In this document: positions 16,288 to 25,125 of the stretch, one piece after another | Layout of the letters: each line of letters opens with the position of its first letter | Numbering within the stretch: the stretch's first letter is position 1 | DNA from: Phormidesmis sp963710175 | GTDB taxonomy: Bacteria; Cyanobacteriota; Cyanobacteriia; Phormidesmidales; Phormidesmidaceae | Reading direction: 5' to 3' | DNA length: 64,000 bases | NCBI GenBank assembly: GCA_963710175.1 | Contig: CAVPZC010000001.1 | Span: 1,426,001-1,490,000, forward strand | Notes under the pieces: generated by a model | The model's database searches: none | The model's input: only the letters and a program-made list of their open reading frames with translations | What the model was told of the DNA's origin: nothing | Translations under genes and position numbers: made by a program

Positions 16288-18111
16288 TCAAGCCGCTGGC
16301 TGAGTGTCGCAGACGTAGTGAGCGTAGCTAAAAGAGCCTCTATTGCCACCTGATGGCACTGTGCAGTTTTCGGCGGTCAGATTGGGAGCGAAGTTTAGCA
16401 GCCATAGATCAAACGGCCTGGGAACGGTTGCTAAGCTTTGCGCAAGCTGATTTTCGGCGTTCAGGTTTTTGGCAACATTGTTTTCTGCAATGACAAACCG
16501 AGGCGCAGTAGACCAGCGGGCCGATGGATCACTCGGATTGAAATGGCGCTGAATTTCCCAGGCCGCTGACATAATTTCAATGCCGACAACGGTAGGCTGC
16601 TCGGTAATTGTTGTGTCTGTCCCAATTACCACAGGCAGGGTAGAGTCTGCTTGAATCACGCTGACGAGGCGATCTGCTTTGTAAAATTTGAGGGTGGTGA
16701 AGTCGTTGACAACGACCTGAGCACCGAAAAACCCAATCAGCATCACTGTCGTTACAAAGGCCCGTCCGCTGATGGCGCGTTTGATCAGCGGTAGCTTCAC
16801 GCGGCTAAAGTTTTTTCCCGCGGGCTGCTGCCAGAAGGGGGCTAAGCCCGCGCCGACTAAAATCAGAATCGCCGGAAAAAAGACAAAGCTATAGCGATGG
16901 CCTCTGGTGATGTCGAAGCCGAGCCCATAGCAAATCAGCGCAAAGATAGCGTTGGCCATGATCAAAAATCCGCCGATGCTCTGGAGGCTAGTTCGCAGGC
17001 GAGGCTGGTGGAGCTGGAAACTGAGCGATCGCCACAAACACCCAATCAGCCAAGGCGCATATAGCCCCAGCAGTAGTGAAATAGTAATGACCATTGCCGT
17101 CACGGCCTGCCAGCTATAGCCGCTGGTTACCGGCGAGAGCACTGCATACAGCCAGCCCACAGCCGACTGCGCCACCGGGTTAACCCAGTACTTCCAGCTT
17201 GACGGCCCATCCCTTAAAAAGCTCGACTGCGGGCTACCGTAAAAATTGATCAAAAGCGGTAGCCAGATCGCCGCACCGACAGAAGTGCCCACGGCTGCCA
17301 CGTAGATTCTCACCCAGGGGGCTCGTCGCCAGACTGATCCCTCCGCTAAACACTGTTTTATCAGCAGCACTACCAGCACTAACGATTCTGCCAGGATAGT
17401 GATGCCCGTAAAGTAATGCACGGCTATGCCCAGCGAGTTGATCAGCACCCAGCTCAACACAACCTGCCAGCTCAGAGCCGCCCGCTGGTGTAAAGCCTGT
17501 ACTGCCAGCACAAAGCAGCACAGCGAGGCGATTACCATCAAAATCGCCAGGGTGTAATGGCGGGCTTCTTGGGCCAAAAACACGCCAAAAGGTGACACGG
17601 CCATCAGCGCAGCGCAGAGAATGCCAATCAGCCGACTGCGAAAGCTAAACCAGGCCAGCAGGTAGATAGCGGGTACCGATAGCGCGCTAAAAATGGCAGA
17701 CAGGGCTCGCGCCGCCCAGAGCGAAGCGTAGCCATCTGCCCGGCCAAAAAAGCGATCATAAAGGACCATCCACTCATGCGCTAGCGCGAAGTAGACTGGC
17801 GGATGATTATCTTCGGCCAGCAGGTTAGTCACCGCATCGGTGGCTGTAGAGCCTGGCGTCATCTGCAAAGGCCGCAATATTTGGTCAAGGCTAATCACCT
17901 CGTTTAGCGGAATCATTCGCGAGGAGTTGCCCAGGCTAAAAATTATAGTAGAAACCTCATCCATCCAGGCGGGTTTGGCATCGAGATGAGTCAAGCGGAT
18001 CAGCAGGGCAACGATAAACAGCGCTAGCAGCCAGATGGCAGGGTGCATTTTGACGATAGAGCGCTGAGCTGCTGTACCGCCAGCGCTGTTCTTAGGGAGA
18101 AGGGAAGTCAT
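16288..18111 (-). CDS. Family-39-like membrane glycosyltransferase
   Basis: This 607-residue integral membrane protein has about ten hydrophobic segments. Its first extracytoplasmic loop carries AWMDEVSTIIFSLG. The Asp-Glu pair after the first helix is the catalytic motif of GT-C enzymes such as family 39/ArnT. The following NHPPVYFALAHEW block is also characteristic. GT-C enzymes transfer sugars from polyprenyl-phosphate donors on the outer face of the membrane. Acceptor and sugar are unknown. A soluble C-terminal part (about 470-607) follows. The gene ends 5 bp from the Uma2 gene (convergent) and appears monocistronic. Confidence 0.85.
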   Translation of the reverse strand: MTSLLPKNSAGGTAAQRSIVKMHPAIWLLALFIVALLIRLTHLDAKPAWMDEVSTIIFSLGNSSRMIPLNEVISLDQILRPLQMTPGSTATDAVTNLLAEDNHPPVYFALAHEWMVLYDRFFGRADGYASLWAARALSAIFSALSVPAIYLLAWFSFRSRLIGILCAALMAVSPFGVFLAQEARHYTLAILMVIASLCCFVLAVQALHQRAALSWQVVLSWVLINSLGIAVHYFTGITILAESLVLVVLLIKQCLAEGSVWRRAPWVRIYVAAVGTSVGAAIWLPLLINFYGSPQSSFLRDGPSSWKYWVNPVAQSAVGWLYAVLSPVTSGYSWQAVTAMVITISLLLGLYAPWLIGCLWRSLSFQLHQPRLRTSLQSIGGFLIMANAIFALICYGLGFDITRGHRYSFVFFPAILILVGAGLAPFWQQPAGKNFSRVKLPLIKRAISGRAFVTTVMLIGFFGAQVVVNDFTTLKFYKADRLVSVIQADSTLPVVIGTDTTITEQPTVVGIEIMSAAWEIQRHFNPSDPSARWSTAPRFVIAENNVAKNLNAENQLAQSLATVPRPFDLWLLNFAPNLTAENCTVPSGGNRGSFSYAHYVCDTQPAA

Positions 18112-18228
18112 GAAATCTGATCAACAATAGCGAACTAGAGAGGTTGACGCTCAGACGGCTAACCGATGCTGAGGGGACGGCCAATACTGCCTATAGTAAT
18201 TTGCCACAGGAACTGCGCAGATAATTAA

Positions 18229-18387
18229 TTTGGCTTTGGCACCACCCTCGTTCCCGGCACCTTCGACTCACTGATTACAGACCTCGGGCACGCCCCTGAA
18301 ACATTCCGAGCAGAGCCTATGAAAGCAGAAAGCTGGAAAAGCATCCGTAAAAAGACGCAGCTACCTCAGCAGGGCGTAGACGAATAG
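18229..18387 (+). pseudogene. Possible short gene remnant
   Basis: Between two minus-strand genes, a 52-codon open stretch on the plus strand reads FGFGTTLVPGTFD and ends KTQLPQQGVDE before a stop. It has no start codon near its beginning, and a stop lies immediately upstream. The residue composition looks protein-like, which suggests the 3' end of a lost gene, but I cannot assign a family. The rest of the 18112-18400 gap shows nothing I recognise. Confidence 0.25.
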
Positions 18388-18400
18388 CCGCGCTGCAAAA

Positions 18401-19201
18401 TTATTCGTCTGATTCGGGAGCTGAGATCGGTTGAGCGGCGTCATCGGTCAAGCAGGGAGTTGATGAGTCGGCTGCGGGGAGAAGTTCTCCTGGAAAGGTA
18501 TCGCCAAATTTCTCTCCAATCCAGTCCAGCTTGATCTCTCGTAAGTAGTCAACGACCCAGGTTGCTCGCCGTTGCAGCATGTGGTTCGGATAGGTGTGAG
18601 CAACCCCAACGACCGAAATTTGCGCGTTTTTAGCAGATTCGATGCCTGCAAACGAGTCTTCAATCGCGATGCACTCATTCGGCTGCAAATGAAGCCCGGC
18701 ATTTGCCTGATTTAGCCGATCAATTGCTTTGAGGTAACCATCGGGCGACGGTTTGCTACCGTCTGCTGAGATATCGTCTCCGGCAATGACGCTGGGAAAG
18801 TACTCACTCAGCCCAGTGCGATCCAGTACGCTGTTGACCTGTGGTCGCTCCGTGCCGGTGACGATGGCCATTTTGATCTGGGCAGCCCGGCAGCGAAAAA
18901 TCAGATCTTCTAGCCCCGGATAGATCGGCAGCTTGTCTAGACTATCTAGCCAGGTCTGGTAGTCGGTATTTTTTTGTTCAAGCAGTTTGGTCAGCGCTTC
19001 ATCGCTGACGGTGCGGCCTCGCTGCTTGAGTAGGCCCTGCAAGCAGGCGCGATCGCTTCGACCCAGACACACCTGGCTGTAGTCATCTGCATCGGGCCGC
19101 AGGTTTTCAGCCAGCAAAAGCTGATCGCTTAGCGTCTGTCGAATGCCTTCGTCGTTGATGATGATGCCGTGAAAGCTGAAAAAAGCCGCTTTGAGTGCCA
19201 T
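18401..19201 (-). CDS. HAD-superfamily protein lacking the nucleophile Asp
   Basis: This 266-residue protein has the beta-phosphoglucomutase/CbbY-like HAD layout, with a helical cap at about residues 18-85. HAD motif II (MAIVTGTERPQ), motif III lysine (SKPSPDGYL) and motif IV (CIAIEDSFAGIESA) are present. Motif I, normally D-x-D-G-x, reads FFSFHGII, with Ser9 and His11 in place of both aspartates. A classical phosphoaspartyl mechanism is therefore not possible as written. It may be a binding protein or use another chemistry. The INDE sequence after motif I suggests it belongs to a cyanobacterial subgroup with altered motif I. The C-terminal tail is acidic. Confidence 0.82.
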   Translation of the reverse strand: MALKAAFFSFHGIIINDEGIRQTLSDQLLLAENLRPDADDYSQVCLGRSDRACLQGLLKQRGRTVSDEALTKLLEQKNTDYQTWLDSLDKLPIYPGLEDLIFRCRAAQIKMAIVTGTERPQVNSVLDRTGLSEYFPSVIAGDDISADGSKPSPDGYLKAIDRLNQANAGLHLQPNECIAIEDSFAGIESAKNAQISVVGVAHTYPNHMLQRRATWVVDYLREIKLDWIGEKFGDTFPGELLPAADSSTPCLTDDAAQPISAPESDE

Positions 19202-19447
19202 AGATGAACAGCAGAGTAGTGGTTAATTACGTTTTGTTGTAAAAATCCTCTCGCTTTGTCAGTGTCTGTATGCCTCTTTAAGGGTACAGGACAGCATCCC
19301 TTCTTTTGATGACGAGCGCTGATAAAGTCCAATCACGTTCTAAGATAAGAGCTATTCGATGCTGTTCAGGCATCCTCTCAAACAGCTTCTTAGTTTCTGA
19401 ATGACCGTCTCAACCTGCCCTATCCATTTCAGTTGAGAAGACTATCA

Positions 19448-19909
19448 ATGCCTCTACGTACCTCTTCTACTATCAAAGGTGTTTCCATTCCGCTGCTGCT
19501 TGAGTGGTGGCAACAGCGCAAGCGACTAGCCAGTTCTTACAGCAATCTGCATACCACTCTGCCCAAAGGTGATGAAACTTACTTACAGGCTTACTACCGG
19601 CTGATGGAGATATACTCTGTGGTTAAGTCGGGCGGCGTACAGGCCCAGACAGAAGCTATTCATGCCTTTGCAGGGCGTGAAACCAGCCTGCTCACGCAGC
19701 AGCTAGCTGAGCTAGAAGCTGCTGCTCAATCTGAGAGTGAAAAGCAGTCTCAGCGCGCAAAGATGGGCAAAGAGCTGACTGAACTGCGCGCGGCCAATAG
19801 CTGGCGGCTCCAGGCGCTCGCAGATATCTCACCGGAGGAAGAGGCCATTGTCAGGCAGTATCTGCCCAATATTGAAAGTACGCTGATTCAGGTGAATAAG
19901 TGCGCTTGA
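19448..19909 (+). CDS. Conserved-looking hypothetical protein
   Basis: The product is about 153 residues counted from the ATG at 19448 (MPLRTSSTIK). A TTG start at 19433 would add five residues. The sequence is mostly helical. It starts with a basic, hydrophobic block (SIPLLLEWWQQRKRLASSY) and has a charged coiled-coil-like middle (LTQQLAELEAAAQSESEKQSQRAK). No catalytic motif or membrane anchor is visible, and I do not recognise the family. It precedes the desaturase-like gene by about 75 bp on the same strand. Confidence 0.6.
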   Translation: MPLRTSSTIKGVSIPLLLEWWQQRKRLASSYSNLHTTLPKGDETYLQAYYRLMEIYSVVKSGGVQAQTEAIHAFAGRETSLLTQQLAELEAAAQSESEKQSQRAKMGKELTELRAANSWRLQALADISPEEEAIVRQYLPNIESTLIQVNKCA

Positions 19910-19984
19910 CTGAATAAGTGCGCTTGACGTGCAGCCCCTGAGTGCTCACTCTTGCATGCAGTAAAAGCCCTACAGACAAACTCT

Positions 19985-21502
19985 ATGCAGGCAGTAGATG
20001 CGATTATCATTGGCAGCGGACTGGGCGGGCTGGTGGCGGGGGCGCTGCTGGCCCGCTACGGTCGCCGGGTGATTGTCTGTGAGAGCCATACGCTGCCGGG
20101 TGGAGCGGCTCATGCCTTTACCCGAGGCGGCTTTACTTTCGATTCGGGGCCGTCTTTTTACTGCGGGCTGGGTGATGCTGCTGGGGCGAACCCGCTGAGT
20201 CAGGTGCTGGCCATACTGGGCGAGCCGATTACCGCTGTTCCCTACGATCCGTTTGGCTACTATCACTTTCCAGAAGGAACGCTGCCGGTATATGGCGATG
20301 GGGAAAAGTACCGGCAGGCCGTAGAGCGCTTTAGCCCCGGTGCGGCGGCGCAGCTGGCGGTATTAGAAGCGCGACTACTCAAGCTATATGCGCCTTTAAA
20401 GGCGATTCCAACGCTGGCGCTGCGGGCCGATTGGCAGCTGTTGCCGTTGCTATTACGGCGCTATCCGGGGGCGATCGCCCAGCTCCTACCCACCCTCCCC
20501 GACTTGGGCCGATCTATGGGCGAAGTGATGGCCGCCTGCTGCCCCGACGGATTTGATCCGTGGCTACAGCGCTTGCTCGATCTGGAGTGTTTTTTACTCT
20601 CAGGCATGAAGTGCGATCAAACCGTTGCACCCGAGATGGCCTTTATGTTTGGCGAGCGATCGCAATCGGTGATTGACTACCCGGTTGGCGGCAGCGGCGC
20701 GCTAGTTGAGGCTCTGGTGCGCGGGCTCAAGCGGTGGGGCGGTGAGCTACGGCTAGGGACTCATGTAGACAAAATTGTGGTTGAAGCAGGCCAGGCTAAA
20801 GGGGTAGCGCTGAAGAATGGCGATCGCCTCACTGCCCCCATCGTGATTTCCAATGCTACCCTTTGGGACACTTATGCTCATCTGCTGAGCCCCGCAGACC
20901 TACCGGCAGACTACCGCGCTCAATCGCTAGACACCCCAGCGGTGGATAGCTTTATGCACCTGCACTTAGGCATTCGCGCCGATGGGCTCGAAGATCTGGC
21001 CATTCATCACGTGGTGGTTCACGATGGCGACGCCGACATTACCGCACCGGGAAACACTTGCATGGTCTCAGTGCCGACAGTCCTAGACCCGCAGCAGGCC
21101 CCGCCGGGGCATCATACTGTTCATGCCTACACGCTAGAGCCGTTTGCAGGCTGGCAAAAAGACGAGCATTATGCCGAAAAGAAGAGAGAAAAGGCAGAAA
21201 CTCTCTTCAAGGCCGTCGAAAAAATTATTCCCGACCTGAGAGAGCGAATCGTGCTGGAGATGATCGGCACGCCGCTGACCCACAGCCGATTTTTGCGGCG
21301 ATATCAAGGTACGTACGGGCCAGCGATCGCCGCTAAGGAGGAGCGCTTTCCCAGCTGCAAAACGCCGGTCAAAGGGCTTTATCGGGTCGGTGACAGCACC
21401 CTCCCCGGCATTGGAGTGCCGGCTGTCGCTGCTTCGGGCATTCTCTGTGCCAATAGCCTGGTTACACTCAAAGAGTCAGCCGGGCTGTTGACGCTGCTGT
21501 AG
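19985..21502 (+). CDS. Phytoene desaturase/carotenoid isomerase-like FAD oxidoreductase
   Basis: The product is about 505 residues from the ATG at 19985 (MQAVDAIIIGSG). A TTG at 19952 is in frame but less likely. The N-terminal dinucleotide-binding motif is GSGLGGLVAGALLARYGRRV, followed by the carotenoid-enzyme block LPGGAAHAFTRGGFTFDSGPSF. The C-terminal flavin-binding block is GLYRVGDSTLPGIGVPAVAASG. These are hallmarks of the CrtI/CrtISO/all-trans-retinol saturase-like superfamily. It probably desaturates, saturates or isomerises a polyene or isoprenoid. Which carotenoid step, if any, it serves is not decidable here because no other carotenoid genes are nearby. Confidence 0.88.
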   Translation: MQAVDAIIIGSGLGGLVAGALLARYGRRVIVCESHTLPGGAAHAFTRGGFTFDSGPSFYCGLGDAAGANPLSQVLAILGEPITAVPYDPFGYYHFPEGTLPVYGDGEKYRQAVERFSPGAAAQLAVLEARLLKLYAPLKAIPTLALRADWQLLPLLLRRYPGAIAQLLPTLPDLGRSMGEVMAACCPDGFDPWLQRLLDLECFLLSGMKCDQTVAPEMAFMFGERSQSVIDYPVGGSGALVEALVRGLKRWGGELRLGTHVDKIVVEAGQAKGVALKNGDRLTAPIVISNATLWDTYAHLLSPADLPADYRAQSLDTPAVDSFMHLHLGIRADGLEDLAIHHVVVHDGDADITAPGNTCMVSVPTVLDPQQAPPGHHTVHAYTLEPFAGWQKDEHYAEKKREKAETLFKAVEKIIPDLRERIVLEMIGTPLTHSRFLRRYQGTYGPAIAAKEERFPSCKTPVKGLYRVGDSTLPGIGVPAVAASGILCANSLVTLKESAGLLTLL

Positions 21503-21573
21503 TGCCCAGCAGCCCAGATCCGACCGCTTGAAAGTGCTTTCCTCAGCTTGAATAGCCGCTCAATGGCAGTGGG

Positions 21574-22524
21574 TTACTTGCGCTGCGATCGATCAACAGC
21601 CTTCAGCATGTGATAGGTAATCAGCAGCTGAGTCAGCGCCAGCGGATAGCTCTGAAGCGTTTCACCCGTTGTCCCGACCAGCTTACCCACATCTTGATTG
21701 CCCTCCAGACTGCAAAACTTACCAAGGTAAGGCACCTCTTTACACAAAACCCGCTCTAGCTGCTGCACCTGATCCTCAGTTGCATGGCCATCGACACAGA
21801 GCACATCTACCGGCTTGCCCATATCGCGGTCTAACGTCAGGCGAATGGCATCCCCTAGATCGTTGCCCTTATCGTGCAGAATATGGGTAAAGTCGGGGTG
21901 AGGCAGCGTTGGCCGCAGTACCAGCTGCACGTTTAGCAGTAGGTCGTTGCCCTGCTCATTCTCGTCGCCAGGCGGGATGAAAGAAACCACCACATCTGCC
22001 CACTGCCGCTGCGGGCGAATAAAGGCTTCAGAGTCGGGCTCACGCTTGCGCAAGGCCTCTAGCACCTGCTCATCGGTATAGCCCCGCTTGCGAGTGTCGC
22101 GCTTAATTTTCCATTTGGCCCGCAGCTCCTCTGGCGGTGCCAGGTACACTTTTACGTCGTAGGCGTTGCGGGCGAGCTTAGTTGAGTAGCCCAGCAGCCC
22201 TTCAACGACAACAAACCGCTTAGGCTCAATGTACTCGGGCGCGTCAAATTTACCGGTGGTGTGATTGTAAATCGGCTTGAGAATGGCTTTGCCGTTTCTC
22301 AGCGTTTGTAAATGTTGCTCAATAATATCGAGGTAGTTACACTTGGGATCAAGCGCAGAGATGCCCATCTCGGCACGCTGTTGGCGATCATAGCGGTGAT
22401 AGTCATCAGTGCAGATAGAGACCACCTCGTCCTCCCCGAGCACCTGAGCGATTCCACGGGTCAAAGTGGTTTTTCCAGCGGCGCTATCGCCTACAATGCC
22501 AAGAATGATTGGACGCTCAGCCAT
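21574..22524 (-). CDS. Phosphoribulokinase/uridine-kinase family protein (PRK-like paralogue)
   Basis: The product is 316 residues from the ATG at 22524, which is preceded by a good GGAGGAAC ribosome-binding site. The longer frame to 22581 lacks one. The P-loop is GIVGDSAAGKTTLTRG (residues 9-24). It is followed by VSICTDDYHRYDRQQR, the PRK catalytic Asp region, and FVVVEGLLGYSTK. The core is PRK-like. It departs from the Calvin-cycle enzyme I know from cyanobacteria (GDSGCGKST P-loop, LDDYHSLDR) and lacks the N-terminal cysteine pair of redox-regulated PRK. I infer a paralogue of unknown substrate rather than the Calvin-cycle prk. It is divergent from the gene at 22690. Confidence 0.8.
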   Translation of the reverse strand: MAERPIILGIVGDSAAGKTTLTRGIAQVLGEDEVVSICTDDYHRYDRQQRAEMGISALDPKCNYLDIIEQHLQTLRNGKAILKPIYNHTTGKFDAPEYIEPKRFVVVEGLLGYSTKLARNAYDVKVYLAPPEELRAKWKIKRDTRKRGYTDEQVLEALRKREPDSEAFIRPQRQWADVVVSFIPPGDENEQGNDLLLNVQLVLRPTLPHPDFTHILHDKGNDLGDAIRLTLDRDMGKPVDVLCVDGHATEDQVQQLERVLCKEVPYLGKFCSLEGNQDVGKLVGTTGETLQSYPLALTQLLITYHMLKAVDRSQRK

Positions 22525-22689
22525 AGTTCCTCCTAGTGTTTCTCTGCTCGAAGATTTTTTGCAGCCTTCAATACAATTCAATTCTAGGGATCAACGGTCA
22601 TTGACTCAAGTTTCTACCGCGTCCCCGTCAGGGTTGCCTTTCAGGGTTGACAGACTTGCGCCTCGGTTCTTCGCATTAGGTCTGAATTA

Positions 22690-23454
22690 ATGGTGACGCC
22701 CAAAGACGCACAGAAAGACGTACGGGACAATCGGCTACCCGTCCTATCTGCTGATAGTTTTGATTTTTCTCCCAACAGCAGCACTGCTGTTATCTCTAAC
22801 GCTTACAAATTTGTCATTCCGGTACCCGCTCTGTGCGAGCAGGCAGAGCCACTGGTCTACCCTGGTGACCACTCTCAATCCGGTGAGCCGATTGTAGATG
22901 GTGAAGGCAATCCGATAGGCGATCGCGGTCTGGTATTTTTTAATGAAAAGGATCAGTCTTGGCAGGCTGTTCCCGCTGATGGCACCGGAGTGATTATTAT
23001 CAACGAAGTGACGCCAGCGCAGGCAGCGCAGCTGGATGAGAAGGTGCGATCGCTGAATCATCTCTATGATCTCACGCTCAGCCAGATCAAAGAGATTTTG
23101 ACCTATAGCCGCACCGTCCTAAAGCTAGGCGATATCTACAACTCCACCTGCGACTATGTCGCGCAAAAGCTAGTCACCCCACGCGCCCAATCAACAGATT
23201 TAGAGAGCGGCTACGGCTTCAAACAGAGATCCAGCAGCGACACTTCTCAGGCCGTTTACGTGCCAGCAGCCTTTACACTCACAGAAGTCACCGCCAGCGC
23301 CCAAGTATTCCCTCAGGGCGGGGTAATCGTAGAACAAGAGGGAAAAAAGCGAGGCATCCAGCCAGATGTCTTTATCCGCACCTATCGGTTAGCCAGTGGA
23401 GAGCCCATTGCCAGTCTAAAGACGGATATCGTCAATGCTAAACTGGAGCGCTAA
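22690..23454 (+). CDS. Hypothetical protein
   Basis: This 254-residue soluble protein has no signal peptide or membrane segment. The middle (about residues 95-150) is helical: VTPAQAAQLDEKVRSLNHLYDLTLSQIKEILTYSRTVLKLG. The flanking parts look like beta-rich segments, for example KFVIPVPALCEQ near the start and AVYVPAAFTLTEVTASAQVFPQGG near the end. I do not recognise the family and found no catalytic motif. It converges on the amidotransferase-like gene with a 4-bp overlap of stop regions. Confidence 0.6.
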   Translation: MVTPKDAQKDVRDNRLPVLSADSFDFSPNSSTAVISNAYKFVIPVPALCEQAEPLVYPGDHSQSGEPIVDGEGNPIGDRGLVFFNEKDQSWQAVPADGTGVIIINEVTPAQAAQLDEKVRSLNHLYDLTLSQIKEILTYSRTVLKLGDIYNSTCDYVAQKLVTPRAQSTDLESGYGFKQRSSSDTSQAVYVPAAFTLTEVTASAQVFPQGGVIVEQEGKKRGIQPDVFIRTYRLASGEPIASLKTDIVNAKLER

Positions 23455-24263
23455 ACTGAAGCGCTAAAATGGCCGAGAAAAAATCGTAGCTGCTGTTGGG
23501 TTTGCCAAACATAGTCGGTAGGGTGCCAAAGCGTTTGCAGGCCAAAGTCGATCAGCTGAGCAGGCACTAGCTGGTCGCGCCGCTCTGCCAGCATCATTCG
23601 CTCCAAGATCCACGGGTCGCGGCAGTATTCAGGATGTCCCGAAAAAACCAAAATGTGGCTACCCAGCATCCATCCTAAGTGCTCGGTAACGCCGCTAGTG
23701 CCCAAAGAAATTGCACCCGGCGGCAGCTTAGTCACGCCGTCATTGTGATGCACCTGAACTTTGTAAGTCGTTCGCTCAGTTTCAAAGTAGCGTTGGGCAG
23801 CAGCGGTGAGGTTGATGGTAACCGTAGATAGCTCTGTGCCTGGCGGATTGCGCTCTACTTTGCCGCCTAGCGCCTGGGCAACAATCTGAGGCGCAAAGGA
23901 GTAGCCCGACAGCCGGATCTGCTGGTGATGATAGTCTCGAATAGCTTCTTGCATTTGCATCACCCACTGATCTTGATCGTAAGCGGCACTGGCCGAACCA
24001 GAGATGATAATGCCATCGAGATCGTCCAGATCAGCGTCGCTGGGATAGTGAGATTTGCGAGGCTCAAACTTAATAAGTTCAACGCTGCCAAGCTCAACGC
24101 CGCCCAAGTCTTCGGGCTGACTCTGCTGGCACACGGCTGTCAACAGCTGCTGGTGCATATCGTAATAGCCCTGCGGGTAGCGCTCCAACAGCTCGGGCGC
24201 CCACCAGCGCAGGTCGTCGGTACCGACATCAAAGCTAGCTAGGCGAAGCGTTTGGGGTGACAT
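23451..24263 (-). CDS. Class I glutamine amidotransferase-like protein lacking the catalytic Cys
   Basis: The product is about 270 residues from the ATG at 24263. A longer frame to 24365 would overlap the dioxygenase gene. The fold is that of GMP-synthase-like class I amidotransferases: DGIIISGSASAAYD, then the nucleophile-elbow position in LSGYSFAPQIVAQALGGKV, then FSGHPEY with the catalytic His210-x-Glu212 kept. The elbow is normally G-x-C-x-G-H-Q, but here it reads GYSFAPQ with Ser122 in place of Cys. Ammonia release from glutamine is therefore unlikely unless Ser serves. It follows the two dioxygenase genes by 13 bp, so it is the third gene of that operon. Confidence 0.82.
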   Translation of the reverse strand: MSPQTLRLASFDVGTDDLRWWAPELLERYPQGYYDMHQQLLTAVCQQSQPEDLGGVELGSVELIKFEPRKSHYPSDADLDDLDGIIISGSASAAYDQDQWVMQMQEAIRDYHHQQIRLSGYSFAPQIVAQALGGKVERNPPGTELSTVTINLTAAAQRYFETERTTYKVQVHHNDGVTKLPPGAISLGTSGVTEHLGWMLGSHILVFSGHPEYCRDPWILERMMLAERRDQLVPAQLIDFGLQTLWHPTDYVWQTQQQLRFFLGHFSASV

Positions 24264-24276
24264 TGGGAGAGTGGCT

Positions 24277-25125
24277 CTAGCGCGTAAAGGGGTCTTGACA
24301 GTAGTCTGCCAGGAAAGGAGTGCGGTAGCCGTCTTCGCGCCACAGCACAGGATAAAAGCTCTCATGAAGCTCTAAATTTTCAACCCGGCGGTATCGGTCA
24401 AAAATGTAGCCGGTGCCGGTACCGGGCGGCTGAAACTGGGCCTCCCCTGCCAGGGTGCTAATGGCCAAAGCGCGATCGCTCTGGTCAGAGAGATTGCGGC
24501 CAGAGCCCCGCCAGAGATCGCCATGCAGAAGAACAGCGCTGCCCGGTGAGAGATTTATCGTGAGGATTTCCGAATCTTCAACGCCCGCTTCAGCGGCTGC
24601 CTGTTCTAGCGGCAGGCGATAGTCTGCTTTGGGGGCGTGGAGAAAACGCACCTGATCGTGACATTGCCAAAGGTGAGAACCGGGGACGATTTCCAGCCCG
24701 CCAGTGCCACTCAGCGCGATCCAGCAGGTGATAGTCTTTGGCGGGTCAATTGCAGAGACGTAGGTGTTTTGGCGATGAAAGGACACTTCGGGAGCGTTGG
24801 GTGGCTTGCCCCAAAAGGTATCGAGGCCGTAGCGGGCAGACTGCCAGCCCATGCAGCTGGCGTTGAGATGGGCGATTTTGGCGGAGAGCGAGAAGCTGGC
24901 AAGGGTGCGATCGCATCTCCACAGCCCGGTCATCTGGCGGGTCGCATTTGGCTGACTGAGACCGGGGCGACCGTACCATTCATCGGGGTAGATGCCGGTT
25001 TCAAATTGGGTATTGAAGAGGCGATCGCACCGTTCAATAATCTCGCCAATCTGCTCAGCATTTAGCAAATGATCAACAACACAATAGCCCTGCTGTTGAA
25101 ACAGATCGGACTGATTAATGGTCAT
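24277..25125 (-). CDS. PhyH-family protein with degenerate iron site (paralogue 1)
   Basis: This 282-residue protein has the phytanoyl-CoA dioxygenase fold and is clearly related to the proteins at 25115 and 62885. Shared blocks are FETGIYPDEW, a G-L/V-W-R-C-D-R segment and TCW-I/V-AL. The iron-binding H-x-D is replaced by His117-Arg118-Gln119. The distal ligand, W-H-G-S in the paralogue, reads Trp205-Arg206-Gly-Ser. Two of the three ligands of the facial triad are lost, so ordinary Fe(II)/2-oxoglutarate chemistry is unlikely. Its start overlaps the stop of the intact paralogue by 11 bp, so the two are translationally coupled and may form a hetero-oligomer. Confidence 0.88.
   Translation of the reverse strand: MTINQSDLFQQQGYCVVDHLLNAEQIGEIIERCDRLFNTQFETGIYPDEWYGRPGLSQPNATRQMTGLWRCDRTLASFSLSAKIAHLNASCMGWQSARYGLDTFWGKPPNAPEVSFHRQNTYVSAIDPPKTITCWIALSGTGGLEIVPGSHLWQCHDQVRFLHAPKADYRLPLEQAAAEAGVEDSEILTINLSPGSAVLLHGDLWRGSGRNLSDQSDRALAISTLAGEAQFQPPGTGTGYIFDRYRRVENLELHESFYPVLWREDGYRTPFLADYCQDPFTR

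Noticed and set aside
21574..22524. Direct annotation as the Calvin-cycle phosphoribulokinase
   Set aside because: The P-loop context and the missing regulatory cysteines differ from canonical cyanobacterial PRK, so only family-level assignment is justified.
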